NCBI GenBank assembly: GCA_027487675.1
Contig: JAIYDD010000097.1
Span: 1 to 42,543 of the forward strand
DNA: 42,543 bases
Direction of reading: 5' to 3'
Source of the DNA: Acetobacteraceae bacterium
Lineage (GTDB): Bacteria > Pseudomonadota > Alphaproteobacteria > Acetobacterales > Acetobacteraceae
This document shows positions 1-7,023 of this stretch, piece by piece. Position numbers and translations under genes: made by a program. The first letter of the stretch is position 1, and every line of letters starts with the position of its first letter. The notes under the pieces are model-generated. The model searched no databases and was not told the DNA's origin. It worked only from the letters and a program-made list of their open reading frames with translations.

Positions 1-699
1 GTTCTCGTCCGGGATCTCGAGCCCGTCGAAGACGATCTCGCAATGCCCGCCATGCTCCTCCGGCCCCATGATCGGGATGCGGCGCACGATCTCCCAGCCC
101 GGCTGGTCGGCGTGGAACAGGAAGCAGGTGAGGCCGCGGCGGTCGTCGTCGCTGGTGCGCGCGATCAGCAGGAAATGCTTCGCCTCCCCCGCACCCGTGA
201 TGTAGTGCTTGCGCCCGGCGATGCGCCAGCGGTCGTTGCCGACGCGCTCGGCCTTCGTGTAGGTCAGGCCGGGATCGCTGCCGCAGCCATCGGGCTCGGT
301 CATCGCGAAGCTGGATTGCACCGCGCCGTCCACGATCGGCTGCAGCCAGCGCGCCTTCTGCGCCTCGGTCGCCACCTTCTCCAGCACGATCATGTTGCCG
401 TCGTCGGGGGCCGCGCTGTTGAACACCACGGGGCCGAAGATGGAGCGGTTCATCTCCTCGTAGCAGGCCGCCATGCCGACCACCGGCAGCCCGCCGCCGC
501 CGCGTGCTTTCGGCATCTGCAGCGCCCACAGCCCGGCGGCCTTGGCTTCCGCGCGCAGCCGCTTCAGCACCTCGGGGTGGATGTTCTCATGCGCGTCGTA
601 GTTGGCGCGGTCGGCTTCCAGCGGGATCAGCTTGTCGTCCACGAAGTCCCGCACGCGGCGGCGGACGGCGTCGATCTCGGGCGAGAGGGAGAAATCCAT
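1..699 (-). CDS. Acyl-CoA dehydrogenase, N-terminal part (3' end beyond window)
   Basis: Flavoprotein that oxidises an acyl-CoA thioester to the 2-enoyl-CoA, passing electrons to ETF. The visible 233 codons are open to the window edge and start at an ATG (complement of 697-699). They show the all-helical N-terminal domain followed by the start of the middle beta domain: SFAMTEPDGCGSDPG (the FAD-contacting 'TEP' segment), then DRWRIAGRKHYITGAGEA and a conserved FLFHADQPGWE-like stretch. The C-terminal domain with the catalytic glutamate lies outside the window, so substrate class cannot be judged. It is the last visible gene of a minus-strand operon, 12 bp after the SDR stop, co-oriented with a PrpF/GalD-type isomerase and a Bug receptor. 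The family call is firm; the substrate is unknown. Confidence 0.93.
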   Translation of the reverse strand, partial: MDFSLSPEIDAVRRRVRDFVDDKLIPLEADRANYDAHENIHPEVLKRLRAEAKAAGLWALQMPKARGGGGLPVVGMAACYEEMNRSIFGPVVFNSAAPDDGNMIVLEKVATEAQKARWLQPIVDGAVQSSFAMTEPDGCGSDPGLTYTKAERVGNDRWRIAGRKHYITGAGEAKHFLLIARTSDDDRRGLTCFLFHADQPGWEIVRRIPIMGPEEHGGHCEIVFDGLEIPDEN

Positions 700-711
700 G
701 CAAGGTCCGTC

Positions 712-1491
712 CTAGATCGGGTTCACCGAATGCCCGCCATCGACCACGACGACCGCGCCCGTCATGTGCGCCCCGGCGTCGGAAGCCAGCAGCAGCAGCG
801 GGCCGGTCAGGTCATCCAGCTGGCCGAGGCGCCGCTGCGGGATGCGCTTCAGCATCGCCTGCCCGGCCTCGGTGGCGAAGAAGCCGCGGTTGATGTCGGT
901 CTCGACATAGCCGGGGGCGATGGCGTTGACGCGGATGCGGTGGCGCGCGAGTTCCACCGCCATCTGCTTCGTCAACTGCACCAGCCCCGCCTTGGCCGCG
1001 GTGTAGCCCGCGACGCCGCCGACCACGCGCAGGCCGAGGATCGAGGCGATGTTGACGATCGCCCCCGGCCGCTTCGCCGCCGCCAGCCGCCGCGCGGCGG
1101 CCTGGCCCACCAGGAAGGCGCCGCGCAGGTCGACCGCCATCACCTTGTCCCAATCGTCCAGCGTCTGGTCGAGGAACGGCTTCGTCGCCGCGATCCCGGC
1201 GTTGTTGACCAGCAGGTCGCAGGGCCCGAGGCGCTCGGCCACGGCGTCCAGCGCGGCCTCCACCGATCCCGCGTCGGTGACGTCGAGCGCGACCGCCATC
1301 GCGCGCTCCCCCAACGCCGCGACGGCATCGGCCACCGCTTCCGGCCGCCGCGCAGCGAGCGCCACGCGCGCACCCGCGCCGTGCAGCACGCGCGCAAAAT
1401 GCCCGCCGAGGCCGCCGGACGCGCCGGTGACCAGCGCCACCCGGCCGGAGAGGGAGAAGAGCGCCTGATCCATCGCGGCGGAGGCTTCCAT
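712..1491 (-). CDS. SDR family NAD(P)-dependent oxidoreductase
   Basis: Classical short-chain dehydrogenase/reductase of 259 residues, a normal length. The Rossmann motif TGASGGLG lies near residue 19, the LLVNNAG motif near residue 95, and the catalytic set N-S-Y-K is visible: NIAS, then GYTAAKAG containing the YxxxK pair; the C-terminus has the usual DGGHS segment. The acidic residue that would mark NAD preference is not evident and RR follows strand 2, so NADPH is a reasonable guess. A second in-frame Met seven residues in is an equally possible start. The gene sits 92 bp after the Bug receptor and 12 bp before the acyl-CoA dehydrogenase in the same operon, so it probably acts on a hydroxy- or keto-acid intermediate of that pathway. 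Exact substrate unknown. Confidence 0.93.
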   Translation of the reverse strand: MEASAAMDQALFSLSGRVALVTGASGGLGGHFARVLHGAGARVALAARRPEAVADAVAALGERAMAVALDVTDAGSVEAALDAVAERLGPCDLLVNNAGIAATKPFLDQTLDDWDKVMAVDLRGAFLVGQAAARRLAAAKRPGAIVNIASILGLRVVGGVAGYTAAKAGLVQLTKQMAVELARHRIRVNAIAPGYVETDINRGFFATEAGQAMLKRIPQRRLGQLDDLTGPLLLLASDAGAHMTGAVVVVDGGHSVNPI

Positions 1492-1583
1492 CCCCCGCCG
1501 CCCCGGTCAACCTCGGCGCGGCCCGGACCGGGCGACCCGATCCGGACCTCTGCGCCTCGCGGCCCTCAGCTCAGCGGGGCGGC

Positions 1584-2561
1584 TCAGTCCACCGTGATCC
1601 GCGCTTCCCGCACCACCCGCGCCCAGCGTTCGCGTTCCCAGCGGATCAGCCGCGCGAAGCTCTCGCCGTCCAGGGTCGAGGGCTCGGCGCCCTCGTCGCG
1701 CAGGCGCCTGATCACCTCGGGGTTCGACAGCGCCTCGCGCATCGCCGAGAACAGGCGCGCGCGGATCGGCTCCGGCGTGCCGCGCGGCACCAGGATGCCG
1801 TACCAGGCGGTGGCCTTGTAGTCGGGGATGGTCTCGGCCACCGTCGGGATGTCCGGGAACAGCGTCATCCGCGCATCGCCCGTCACCGCCAGCGGCCGCA
1901 CCTGCCCGCCCTGGATCAGCCCGACGACGGAAGGCAGCGTGGTGATCATGAAGTGCAGGTGCCCGGCGACCACGTCGGTCAGCGCGGGGCCGGCGCCGCG
2001 GAAGGGCACGTGCTCCGCCTCCAGCCCCGCCATCTGCAGCATCAGCGCCGCCGCCAGGTGGCTGGCCGATCCGTTGGACGCGCTGCCATAGGTGACGTCA
2101 CCGCGGCCGGCGCGGATCTCGTCCAGCAGCTCGCGCAGGTTCCGCGCGCGCGACTTCGGCCCGACGACGACGATCAGCGGCGCATCCGCCACCAGCCCGA
2201 TCGGCTCCAGCGCGCGCTCGGGGTCCACGCGCATGTTGCGGAACAGCGAGACGTTGACGGACATCGGCCCGTGATTGCCCATCAGCATCGTGTAGCCGTC
2301 CGGGCGCGCGCCGGCCGCGGCCTCGGTCGCGATGTTGCCGCCGCCGCCCGGGCGGTTCTCCACCACCACCGTCTGGCCGAGGATCGGGCCCATCGCATTG
2401 GCCAGCGTGCGCGCGATCAGGTCCGTGCCGCCGCCCGGCGCGAAGGCCAGCAGGATGCGCAGCGGCCGGTTGGGGAAGGGGCCTTCCTGCGCCAGCACCG
2501 GCGCGGCCGGCAGGGCGAAGGGCGCGGCGACCGCGGTGGCAAGCAGGGTCCGGCGAAGCAT
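1584..2561 (-). CDS. Tripartite tricarboxylate transporter substrate-binding protein (Bug/TctC family)
   Basis: Periplasmic solute receptor of 325 residues. A Sec signal peptide is clear (MLRRTLLATAVAAPFALP, ending at AQ around residue 25). The mature part has the family pattern FPNRPLRILLAFAPGGGTD, then VVENRPGGGGNIATE and a C-terminal half with GTPEPIRARL. Bug proteins bind small carboxylates or amides; many are orphans that rely on membrane subunits encoded elsewhere, and no TctA/TctB gene is visible here. A strong ribosome site (AAGGAGG) precedes the ATG. The gene lies 30 bp after the galD-like gene in the same operon, suggesting it collects the di- or tricarboxylate that the operon's enzymes convert. 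Ligand not predictable. Confidence 0.93.
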   Translation of the reverse strand: MLRRTLLATAVAAPFALPAAPVLAQEGPFPNRPLRILLAFAPGGGTDLIARTLANAMGPILGQTVVVENRPGGGGNIATEAAAGARPDGYTMLMGNHGPMSVNVSLFRNMRVDPERALEPIGLVADAPLIVVVGPKSRARNLRELLDEIRAGRGDVTYGSASNGSASHLAAALMLQMAGLEAEHVPFRGAGPALTDVVAGHLHFMITTLPSVVGLIQGGQVRPLAVTGDARMTLFPDIPTVAETIPDYKATAWYGILVPRGTPEPIRARLFSAMREALSNPEVIRRLRDEGAEPSTLDGESFARLIRWERERWARVVREARITVD

Positions 2562-2591
2562 GGCGTGTTTCCTCCTTCTGGCGTCGTTCTG

Positions 2592-3686
2592 TCAGTCGGC
2601 CGCGTCGGCCATGCGGCGATGCCCGGCCCAGACGGCGCGCGGGATCAGCAGCGTGCCCTCGAAGATGCGCCGCGCCGTGCGCAGCGTGCCGGCCCAGGCG
2701 ACGGCTTCGCCCTCCAGCCCGATCGGCACGGCCATGACGCCGGAGGGATGGGCGATGCGCACCTCCTCGCCCGGGTCGCCGCCGGCGATGGCGTGCGCCA
2801 GCGTGCCCGCGCTGCGCGCCGCGGCGGCGATGGTGATGCCGCCGGTCACCGCCATGGCGCGATGGCAGTCATGCGGCGTGAAGTAGCGTGCCGTCAGATG
2901 CGCGCCCTGGCTGCCGGGCCCGAGCAGGCAAGGCTTCGGCACCACGCTGTCGGCGACGTCGCCAAGCCCCATGCGCAGCCCGGCTTCCCGCCGCAGCGCC
3001 TCCACGCGCGCGAACAGCGCGGCATCGGCGTTCAGCGCCTCCGGCGTCGCGGTGACCTCGGCGTTGAGATCCGCGGCCGCCAGCAGCAGCATCGGCATCG
3101 CCCCGTCGACCAGCGTGGCGGCGACGCCCTCGATCGTCTCCTGCCGCAGCCCGGTCGGGAACAGCGCGCCCGTCTTGCTGCCGGCCACGTCGCGGAAGCG
3201 CAGCATGATGGGCGCGGCGGTGCCGGGCACGCCCGGGATCTCCGCATCCCCGCCATAGGTGACGACCCCGCCCGGCGTGCGCACCACGGCATCGACGCGC
3301 GTGCCGGTGTTGAGGTTCAGGATGCGCACCAGCGTCTCGCCATCCCGCGCGGCGACAAGGCCGGCCTCGATGGCGAAGGGCCCGACGCCGGCCAGCATGT
3401 TCCCGCAATTCGGGCGGGTATCCACCAGCGCGCGGCCGACATCGACCTGCGCGAAGAGGTAGTCCACATCCACCCCCGGGGTCGCGGAGCGCGAGACGAT
3501 GGCGACCTTGCTGGTCAGCGTCTGCGCCCCGCCGATGCCGTCCACCTGCATCGGGTGCGGCGATCCCATCGCCGCCAGCAGCACCGCGTCGCGGGTGGCC
3601 GCATCGGCGGGCAGGTCGTCGGCCAGGAAATACGGCCCGCGGCTGGTGCCGCCGCGCATCAGCACGCAGGGGATCCTGGTCTGCAT
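2592..3686 (-). CDS. PrpF/GalD family isomerase, likely 4-oxalomesaconate tautomerase
   Basis: 364 residues of the PrpF fold (two diaminopimelate-epimerase-like halves). Seen: MRGGTSRGPYF near residue 10, GIGGAQTLTSKVAIV near residue 52, and the RPNCGNM motif near residue 92 that places a conserved cysteine in the active site. The MRGGTSRG and RPNCGNM wording matches GalD, which in Pseudomonas gallate degradation converts oxalomesaconate keto/enol forms; PrpF itself isomerises aconitates in the 2-methylcitrate cycle. It is the first gene of an operon with a Bug receptor, an SDR and an acyl-CoA dehydrogenase, transcribed away from a LysR regulator 112 bp upstream. No gallate dioxygenase or hydratase is in view, so tricarboxylate use is as plausible as gallate catabolism. 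Confidence 0.85.
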   Translation of the reverse strand: MQTRIPCVLMRGGTSRGPYFLADDLPADAATRDAVLLAAMGSPHPMQVDGIGGAQTLTSKVAIVSRSATPGVDVDYLFAQVDVGRALVDTRPNCGNMLAGVGPFAIEAGLVAARDGETLVRILNLNTGTRVDAVVRTPGGVVTYGGDAEIPGVPGTAAPIMLRFRDVAGSKTGALFPTGLRQETIEGVAATLVDGAMPMLLLAAADLNAEVTATPEALNADAALFARVEALRREAGLRMGLGDVADSVVPKPCLLGPGSQGAHLTARYFTPHDCHRAMAVTGGITIAAAARSAGTLAHAIAGGDPGEEVRIAHPSGVMAVPIGLEGEAVAWAGTLRTARRIFEGTLLIPRAVWAGHRRMADAAD

Positions 3687-3757
3687 CTCGGCCCGCTTCC
3701 TCGTCCGGGCCCGCTATCGCCTGCCGCCGGGCTGCCGACAAGTGCAAAGCCCGGCAG

Positions 3758-3763
3758 TATTCT
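3758..3763 (+). promoter_or_regulatory. Candidate -10 box of the LysR gene promoter
   Basis: TATTCT lies 17 bp after CCGACA (3735-3740), a plausible -35/-10 pair with 4 of 6 consensus bases in each box. Transcription would start near 3770, in the middle of the palindromic operator, which fits the negative autoregulation usual for LysR genes. Prediction from spacing and sequence only. Confidence 0.4.
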
Positions 3764-3779
3764 TGCGCCGGGCGCAAGA
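3761..3779. promoter_or_regulatory. LysR-type operator palindrome
   Basis: TCTTGCGCCGGGCGCAAGA is a 19-bp inverted repeat with perfect 8-bp arms around CGG. Its core contains the T-N11-A spacing typical of LysR-family recognition sites. It sits in the 112-bp divergent region between the galD-like gene and the LysR gene, 20 bp before the LysR ATG. The position supports use by the adjacent regulator on both promoters. Confidence 0.7.
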
Positions 3780-3798
3780 CCGGCGCAGCCTGCCCGGC

Positions 3799-4722
3799 AT
3801 GGCCATCGACCTCGACCAGCTCCGCACCTTCGTCGCCGTCGCCGAGGCCGGCGGCCTGACGCCGGCGGCGGAGACGCTGCATCTCTCGCTGCCCGCCATC
3901 TCCCGCCGCCTCTCGGCGCTGGAGGAGGAGCTGGGGGTGGCGTTGCTGCTGCGCTCCACCCGGCGCGTGGCGCTCACCCAGACCGGGCGCGAATTCCTGC
4001 CCCGCGCGCGCCGCCTGCTGGACGAGCTGGAGGAGAGCCTGCTCGGCATCCGGGAGACGGCGGCGCAGCGGCGCGGGCTCGTGACGCTCGCCTGCATCCC
4101 CACCGCCGCCTATTATTTCCTGCCCGCGACGCTGGCCGCCTTCGCCCGCCGCTTCCCGGCCGTGCGGGTGCGCGCGATGGACCTCTCGGCCGAGGGCGTG
4201 GCGGATGCGGTCGCCACCGGCGCCGCCGAATTCGGCATCGGCATGGAAGGTGCCGCGCACGCGCAGGTGGAGTTCCGCCCGCTGCGCCGCGACCCCTTCG
4301 TGCTGGCCTGCCGCCACGACCATCCGCTGGCGCGCCGGCGCGTGGTGCGCTGGGCGGAGCTGGACGGGCAGCGCCTGGTCGGCGTCTCCCGCCGTTCCGG
4401 CAACCGGCTGATCCTGGACCGCGCGCTGGCGCCGCACGGCATCCGCCCGGCCTGGCACTACGAGGCGGAGCACCTCTCGACCAGCCTCGGCCTGGTGGAG
4501 GCCGGGCTTGGCGTGGCGGTGGTGCCGCGGCTGGCGCTGCCGCGCGACCCGCACCCGGTGCTGGTGGCCCGCCCGCTGCGCGACCCGCAGGTGGACCGCG
4601 CGACGGGCCTGCTGCTGAAGCGCGGCGCCGAACCGGGCCCTGCGGCCCGCGCGCTGATCGAGCTGCTGGAGCGCGGCATGCGTGCCGCCCTGCCCGCCGA
4701 TGCCCGCCGCGGAGCGGCATGA
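3799..4722 (+). CDS. LysR family transcriptional regulator
   Basis: DNA-binding activator/repressor of 307 residues. Residues 4-62 form the winged helix-turn-helix (LRTFVAVAEAGGLTPAAETL, then SLPAISRRLSALEEELGVAL); the rest is the two-lobed inducer domain. I chose the ATG at 3799 because it gives the canonical N-terminus (MAIDLDQLRTF); in-frame Met further upstream would extend into the divergent regulatory region. The neighbour across the operator is the galD-like catabolic operon, the probable target, with a carboxylate intermediate as likely inducer. Oddity: the C-terminus (PADARRGAA) and the TGA stop lie inside the first units of a 23-bp tandem repeat, so the last residues look repeat-derived rather than conserved. 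Confidence 0.93.
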   Translation: MAIDLDQLRTFVAVAEAGGLTPAAETLHLSLPAISRRLSALEEELGVALLLRSTRRVALTQTGREFLPRARRLLDELEESLLGIRETAAQRRGLVTLACIPTAAYYFLPATLAAFARRFPAVRVRAMDLSAEGVADAVATGAAEFGIGMEGAAHAQVEFRPLRRDPFVLACRHDHPLARRRVVRWAELDGQRLVGVSRRSGNRLILDRALAPHGIRPAWHYEAEHLSTSLGLVEAGLGVAVVPRLALPRDPHPVLVARPLRDPQVDRATGLLLKRGAEPGPAARALIELLERGMRAALPADARRGAA

Positions 4723-4831
4723 AGGCCCGCCGCGGAGCGGCATGAAGGCCCGCCGCGGAGCGGCATGAAGGCCCGCCGCGGAGCGGCATGAAGGCGCGCC
4801 GCGGAGCGGCATGAAGGCGCGCCGCGGAGCG
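4717..4831. repeat. 23-bp tandem repeat, five copies, each with a hairpin
   Basis: Five units of exactly 23 bp begin at 4717, 4740, 4763, 4786 and 4809, preceded by a degenerate partial unit from about 4700. Each unit begins GCATGAAGGC and contains GCCGC-GGA-GCGGC, a perfect 5-bp stem with a three-base loop. Copies 4 and 5 differ from 1-3 by one base (C to G). The array lies exactly between the convergent lysR and response-regulator genes and provides the lysR stop codon. A role in bidirectional termination is possible. Confidence 0.9.
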
Positions 4832-4840
4832 GCCCGGACC

Positions 4841-5245
4841 TCAGCCGCCGTCGCGCGCCGCCAGCAGCCCGCGCAGCTCCGCCAGCAGCGCATCCATGTC
4901 GATCGGCTTGGTGAACAGCGCCACCGGCCCCTCGCCCACGCCGCGGAAGGCCTCGACGCCGCCCGAGGGCGCGTAGCCGGTCATCACCACCACCGGCAGG
5001 CCCGGCGACAGGGCGCGCAGCGCGCGGATCAGCCCGGCGCCGTCCAGCCGCGGCATGCGCAGGTCGGTCAGCAGCAGGTCCGGCATCGAGGCCCGCGCCG
5101 CGTCCAGCGCCGCCTGGCCGTCGGGGGCGAGCATCACCTCGTAGCCTTCCCGCAGCAGCTCGTCCTCGATCGCCATGGCGGCCAGCACCTCGTCCTCGGC
5201 CACCAGGATGCGCCGCCCCGCGGCACCGTCCCCCACATGTCCCAT
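4841..5245 (-). CDS. Single-domain response regulator (CheY-like receiver)
   Basis: 134-residue receiver with no output domain. Motifs: RRILVAEDEV with the acidic pocket at about residues 17-18, phospho-acceptor D61 in LLLTDLRMPRLDG, T89 in VVVMTG and K113 in FTKPID. The ATG at 5245 (MGHVGDGAAGRRILVAEDE) is chosen because frames upstream overlap the kinase in a non-conserved way; a GTG two codons before is possible. It begins 16 bp after the stop of the hybrid-free histidine kinase, so the two form one operon and almost certainly a phosphorelay pair. Without a DNA-binding or enzymatic domain the output must go through protein contact, a downstream phosphotransfer protein or phosphate-sink behaviour. 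Confidence 0.92.
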   Translation of the reverse strand: MGHVGDGAAGRRILVAEDEVLAAMAIEDELLREGYEVMLAPDGQAALDAARASMPDLLLTDLRMPRLDGAGLIRALRALSPGLPVVVMTGYAPSGGVEAFRGVGEGPVALFTKPIDMDALLAELRGLLAARDGG

Positions 5246-5261
5246 CGCCACCAGCCGGTTG

Positions 5262-6800
5262 TCACGCCGCGACGGCCGAGGCGCCTGCCGGCGCCAGGGC
5301 CATCCGGAAGCACGCCCCGCCGCCGGCAAGGTTCCAGGACTCGATGCCGCCGCCCATGCCGCGCGCCACGCCCGCGGCCAGCGGCAGGCCGAGGCCGATC
5401 CCCCGCCCCGGATCCTTGGTGGTGAAGAAGGGGTCGAACATCGCCTCGCGGATCGCCTCCGGCACGCCGGGGCCGCTGTCGCGCACCTCCACCACCACCT
5501 GCCCGGCCTCCCGGCGCAGCGCGACGGCGATGCGCGCCGGCGCCTCCGGCTCCGCCGCGCGGCGCTCGGCCACCGCGTCGCGGGCATTGGCCAGCAGCTG
5601 CAGCACCGCCTGTTCCAGCCGCGCCGGCGCGCCGCGCACCGGCAGCGCCTCCCGCGCGGGGTCGAAGGCCAGCTCGATGCCTTCCGGTGCGTATTGGCCG
5701 CCGGCGGTGCGCACTGCGGCGGCCACCGCCTGGCTTGCGTCGAAGACCGCCGCCTCGGCATCGGTGGCGCCGGCCAGCGCGCGGATGCGGCCCACCAGCT
5801 CCCCGGTCCGGCGCAGCTGGCCTTCCACCACGCCGAGCGCGCGGGCGAGCTTCACCGCCGCCTCGGCCGGCAGGCGCGCGGCTTCCGCCCGCGCGGTGCG
5901 CAGCCACAGCAGCGCGGCGTTCAGCGGCTGGCTCGTCTCATGCGCCAGGCCCGCGCACATGGTGCCCACGGTGGCGAGCCTGGCGCTCTGCACCAGCCCC
6001 GCCTGCAGCCGCCGCGTCGCCGTCACGTCGCGCGCCGAGCCGAGCAGCCGCGCCACCCGCCCCGTCTCGTCGCGCAGCGGCACCAGCGCGGTCTGCCAGG
6101 CGCGGCGGCCGGCGGGGGTCTCCGCCTCCAGCTCGTAGGTGCAGTTCAACCCGCCGCCGGCGCAGGCGCGCCAATGCGGCAGGCCCAGTCCCAGCAGCGC
6201 CGCCGGCAGCGCCGCCTCCGCCCGCTGGCCCACCACCTCGGACAGCTTCAGGCCGAAGATCCGCTCGAAGGCGGGGTTGGCGCTTTCCAGGGTGAAGCCG
6301 CCATCCGCCTCCAGCCGCAGCACGAAGACGGCCTCGGCCATGTTCGCCAGCAGCGCGGCGTTGCGCGCCTCGCTCGCCTGGGCGCGGGCCTCCGCGGCGC
6401 GCCGTTCCTCAACCTCGCGCGCCAGCGCGGCGGGGGAGGGCATGGCGAGCAGCCGCGGCAGCACCGGCCACAGCACGATCGCGGTCGCGACCGAGATCGC
6501 GGCGGTGAAGGCCTTGGCCAGCCCCGCCACCTCCGGCATCGGCGCGACGAAGGCGCTGGCGTGCATCAGGTGGGTCAGGCCGCAGCTGGCGATGAAGGCG
6601 ACGAACAGCCCGAGCAGCCATGGATAGGCGACATCGCGCCGGCGCATCAGCAGCAGCGCGAGGGTCGCGGGGATCGAGAGATAGGCGACGCCGATCGCGA
6701 GGTCGGAGAGAAGGTGCAGCCAGACCAGGTCAGCCGCGCCCGTCAGGCAGAAGCCGGCGGCGTAGAGCTCCGGCGCAAGGGCGGGCAAAAATTGGAACAT
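5262..6800 (-). CDS. PAS sensor histidine kinase with ethylene-receptor-like membrane domain
   Basis: 512 residues. Three membrane helices lie at about 10-28, 32-52 and 60-80, with a possible fourth near 95-115. Residues D33, Y40, I43, P44, C73 and H77 occur in SDLAIGVAYLSIP and ASCGLTH; each is offset by eight from the ETR1 residues D25, Y32, I35, P36, C65 and H69 that I recall as needed for Cu(I)/ethylene binding. A coiled stretch (125-150) leads to a PAS domain (about 150-260), then an H-box with H287 (GLAHETSQPLN), N-box N405, G1 box DSGPGVP (441-447) and G2 box GRGIGLGLPLA. The kinase is followed by a lone receiver. Cyanobacterial homologues such as Synechocystis SynEtr1 are known; the ligand here is inference. 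A GAGAGG ribosome site precedes the ATG. Confidence 0.9.
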   Translation of the reverse strand: MFQFLPALAPELYAAGFCLTGAADLVWLHLLSDLAIGVAYLSIPATLALLLMRRRDVAYPWLLGLFVAFIASCGLTHLMHASAFVAPMPEVAGLAKAFTAAISVATAIVLWPVLPRLLAMPSPAALAREVEERRAAEARAQASEARNAALLANMAEAVFVLRLEADGGFTLESANPAFERIFGLKLSEVVGQRAEAALPAALLGLGLPHWRACAGGGLNCTYELEAETPAGRRAWQTALVPLRDETGRVARLLGSARDVTATRRLQAGLVQSARLATVGTMCAGLAHETSQPLNAALLWLRTARAEAARLPAEAAVKLARALGVVEGQLRRTGELVGRIRALAGATDAEAAVFDASQAVAAAVRTAGGQYAPEGIELAFDPAREALPVRGAPARLEQAVLQLLANARDAVAERRAAEPEAPARIAVALRREAGQVVVEVRDSGPGVPEAIREAMFDPFFTTKDPGRGIGLGLPLAAGVARGMGGGIESWNLAGGGACFRMALAPAGASAVAA

Positions 6801-6813
6801 GCGGCGCCTCTCA

Positions 6814-6883
6814 CCGTGTGCCTTGCTTATCTACCAAAGGTGGCAGGCCGGCGCGCCGTTCCCCTGGCACACGGCGCCGTGTG
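6814..6883. promoter_or_regulatory. Cluster of GTGTG inverted repeats upstream of the kinase
   Basis: CACACGGCGCCGTGTG (6868-6883) is a perfect 16-bp palindrome; CCGTGTGCC (6814-6822) is the reverse complement of GGCACACGG (6866-6874). Three CCGTGTG arms therefore lie within 70 bp in the 223-bp region between the divergent kinase and FAD-oxidoreductase genes. They look like operator half sites, but the protein is unknown because the adjacent response regulator has no DNA-binding domain. The rest of 6884-7023 shows nothing I recognise. Confidence 0.45.
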
Positions 6884-7023
6884 TCACGCGGGGTTGATGG
6901 CACCATCCGGGATCCGCCTGCCGGGGGTAACCGCAGCCGCGCCCATGGCGTAGAAGGCGGCGGCGGATTCGCGCGGCGGGATCGCCGCCGACGCGCGGCT
7001 GGGGCGAAGGATCGGATCGGCGC

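Noticed and set aside
4700-4840. CRISPR array
   Set aside because: The 23-bp units follow each other without spacers and there are no cas genes; it is a plain tandem repeat.
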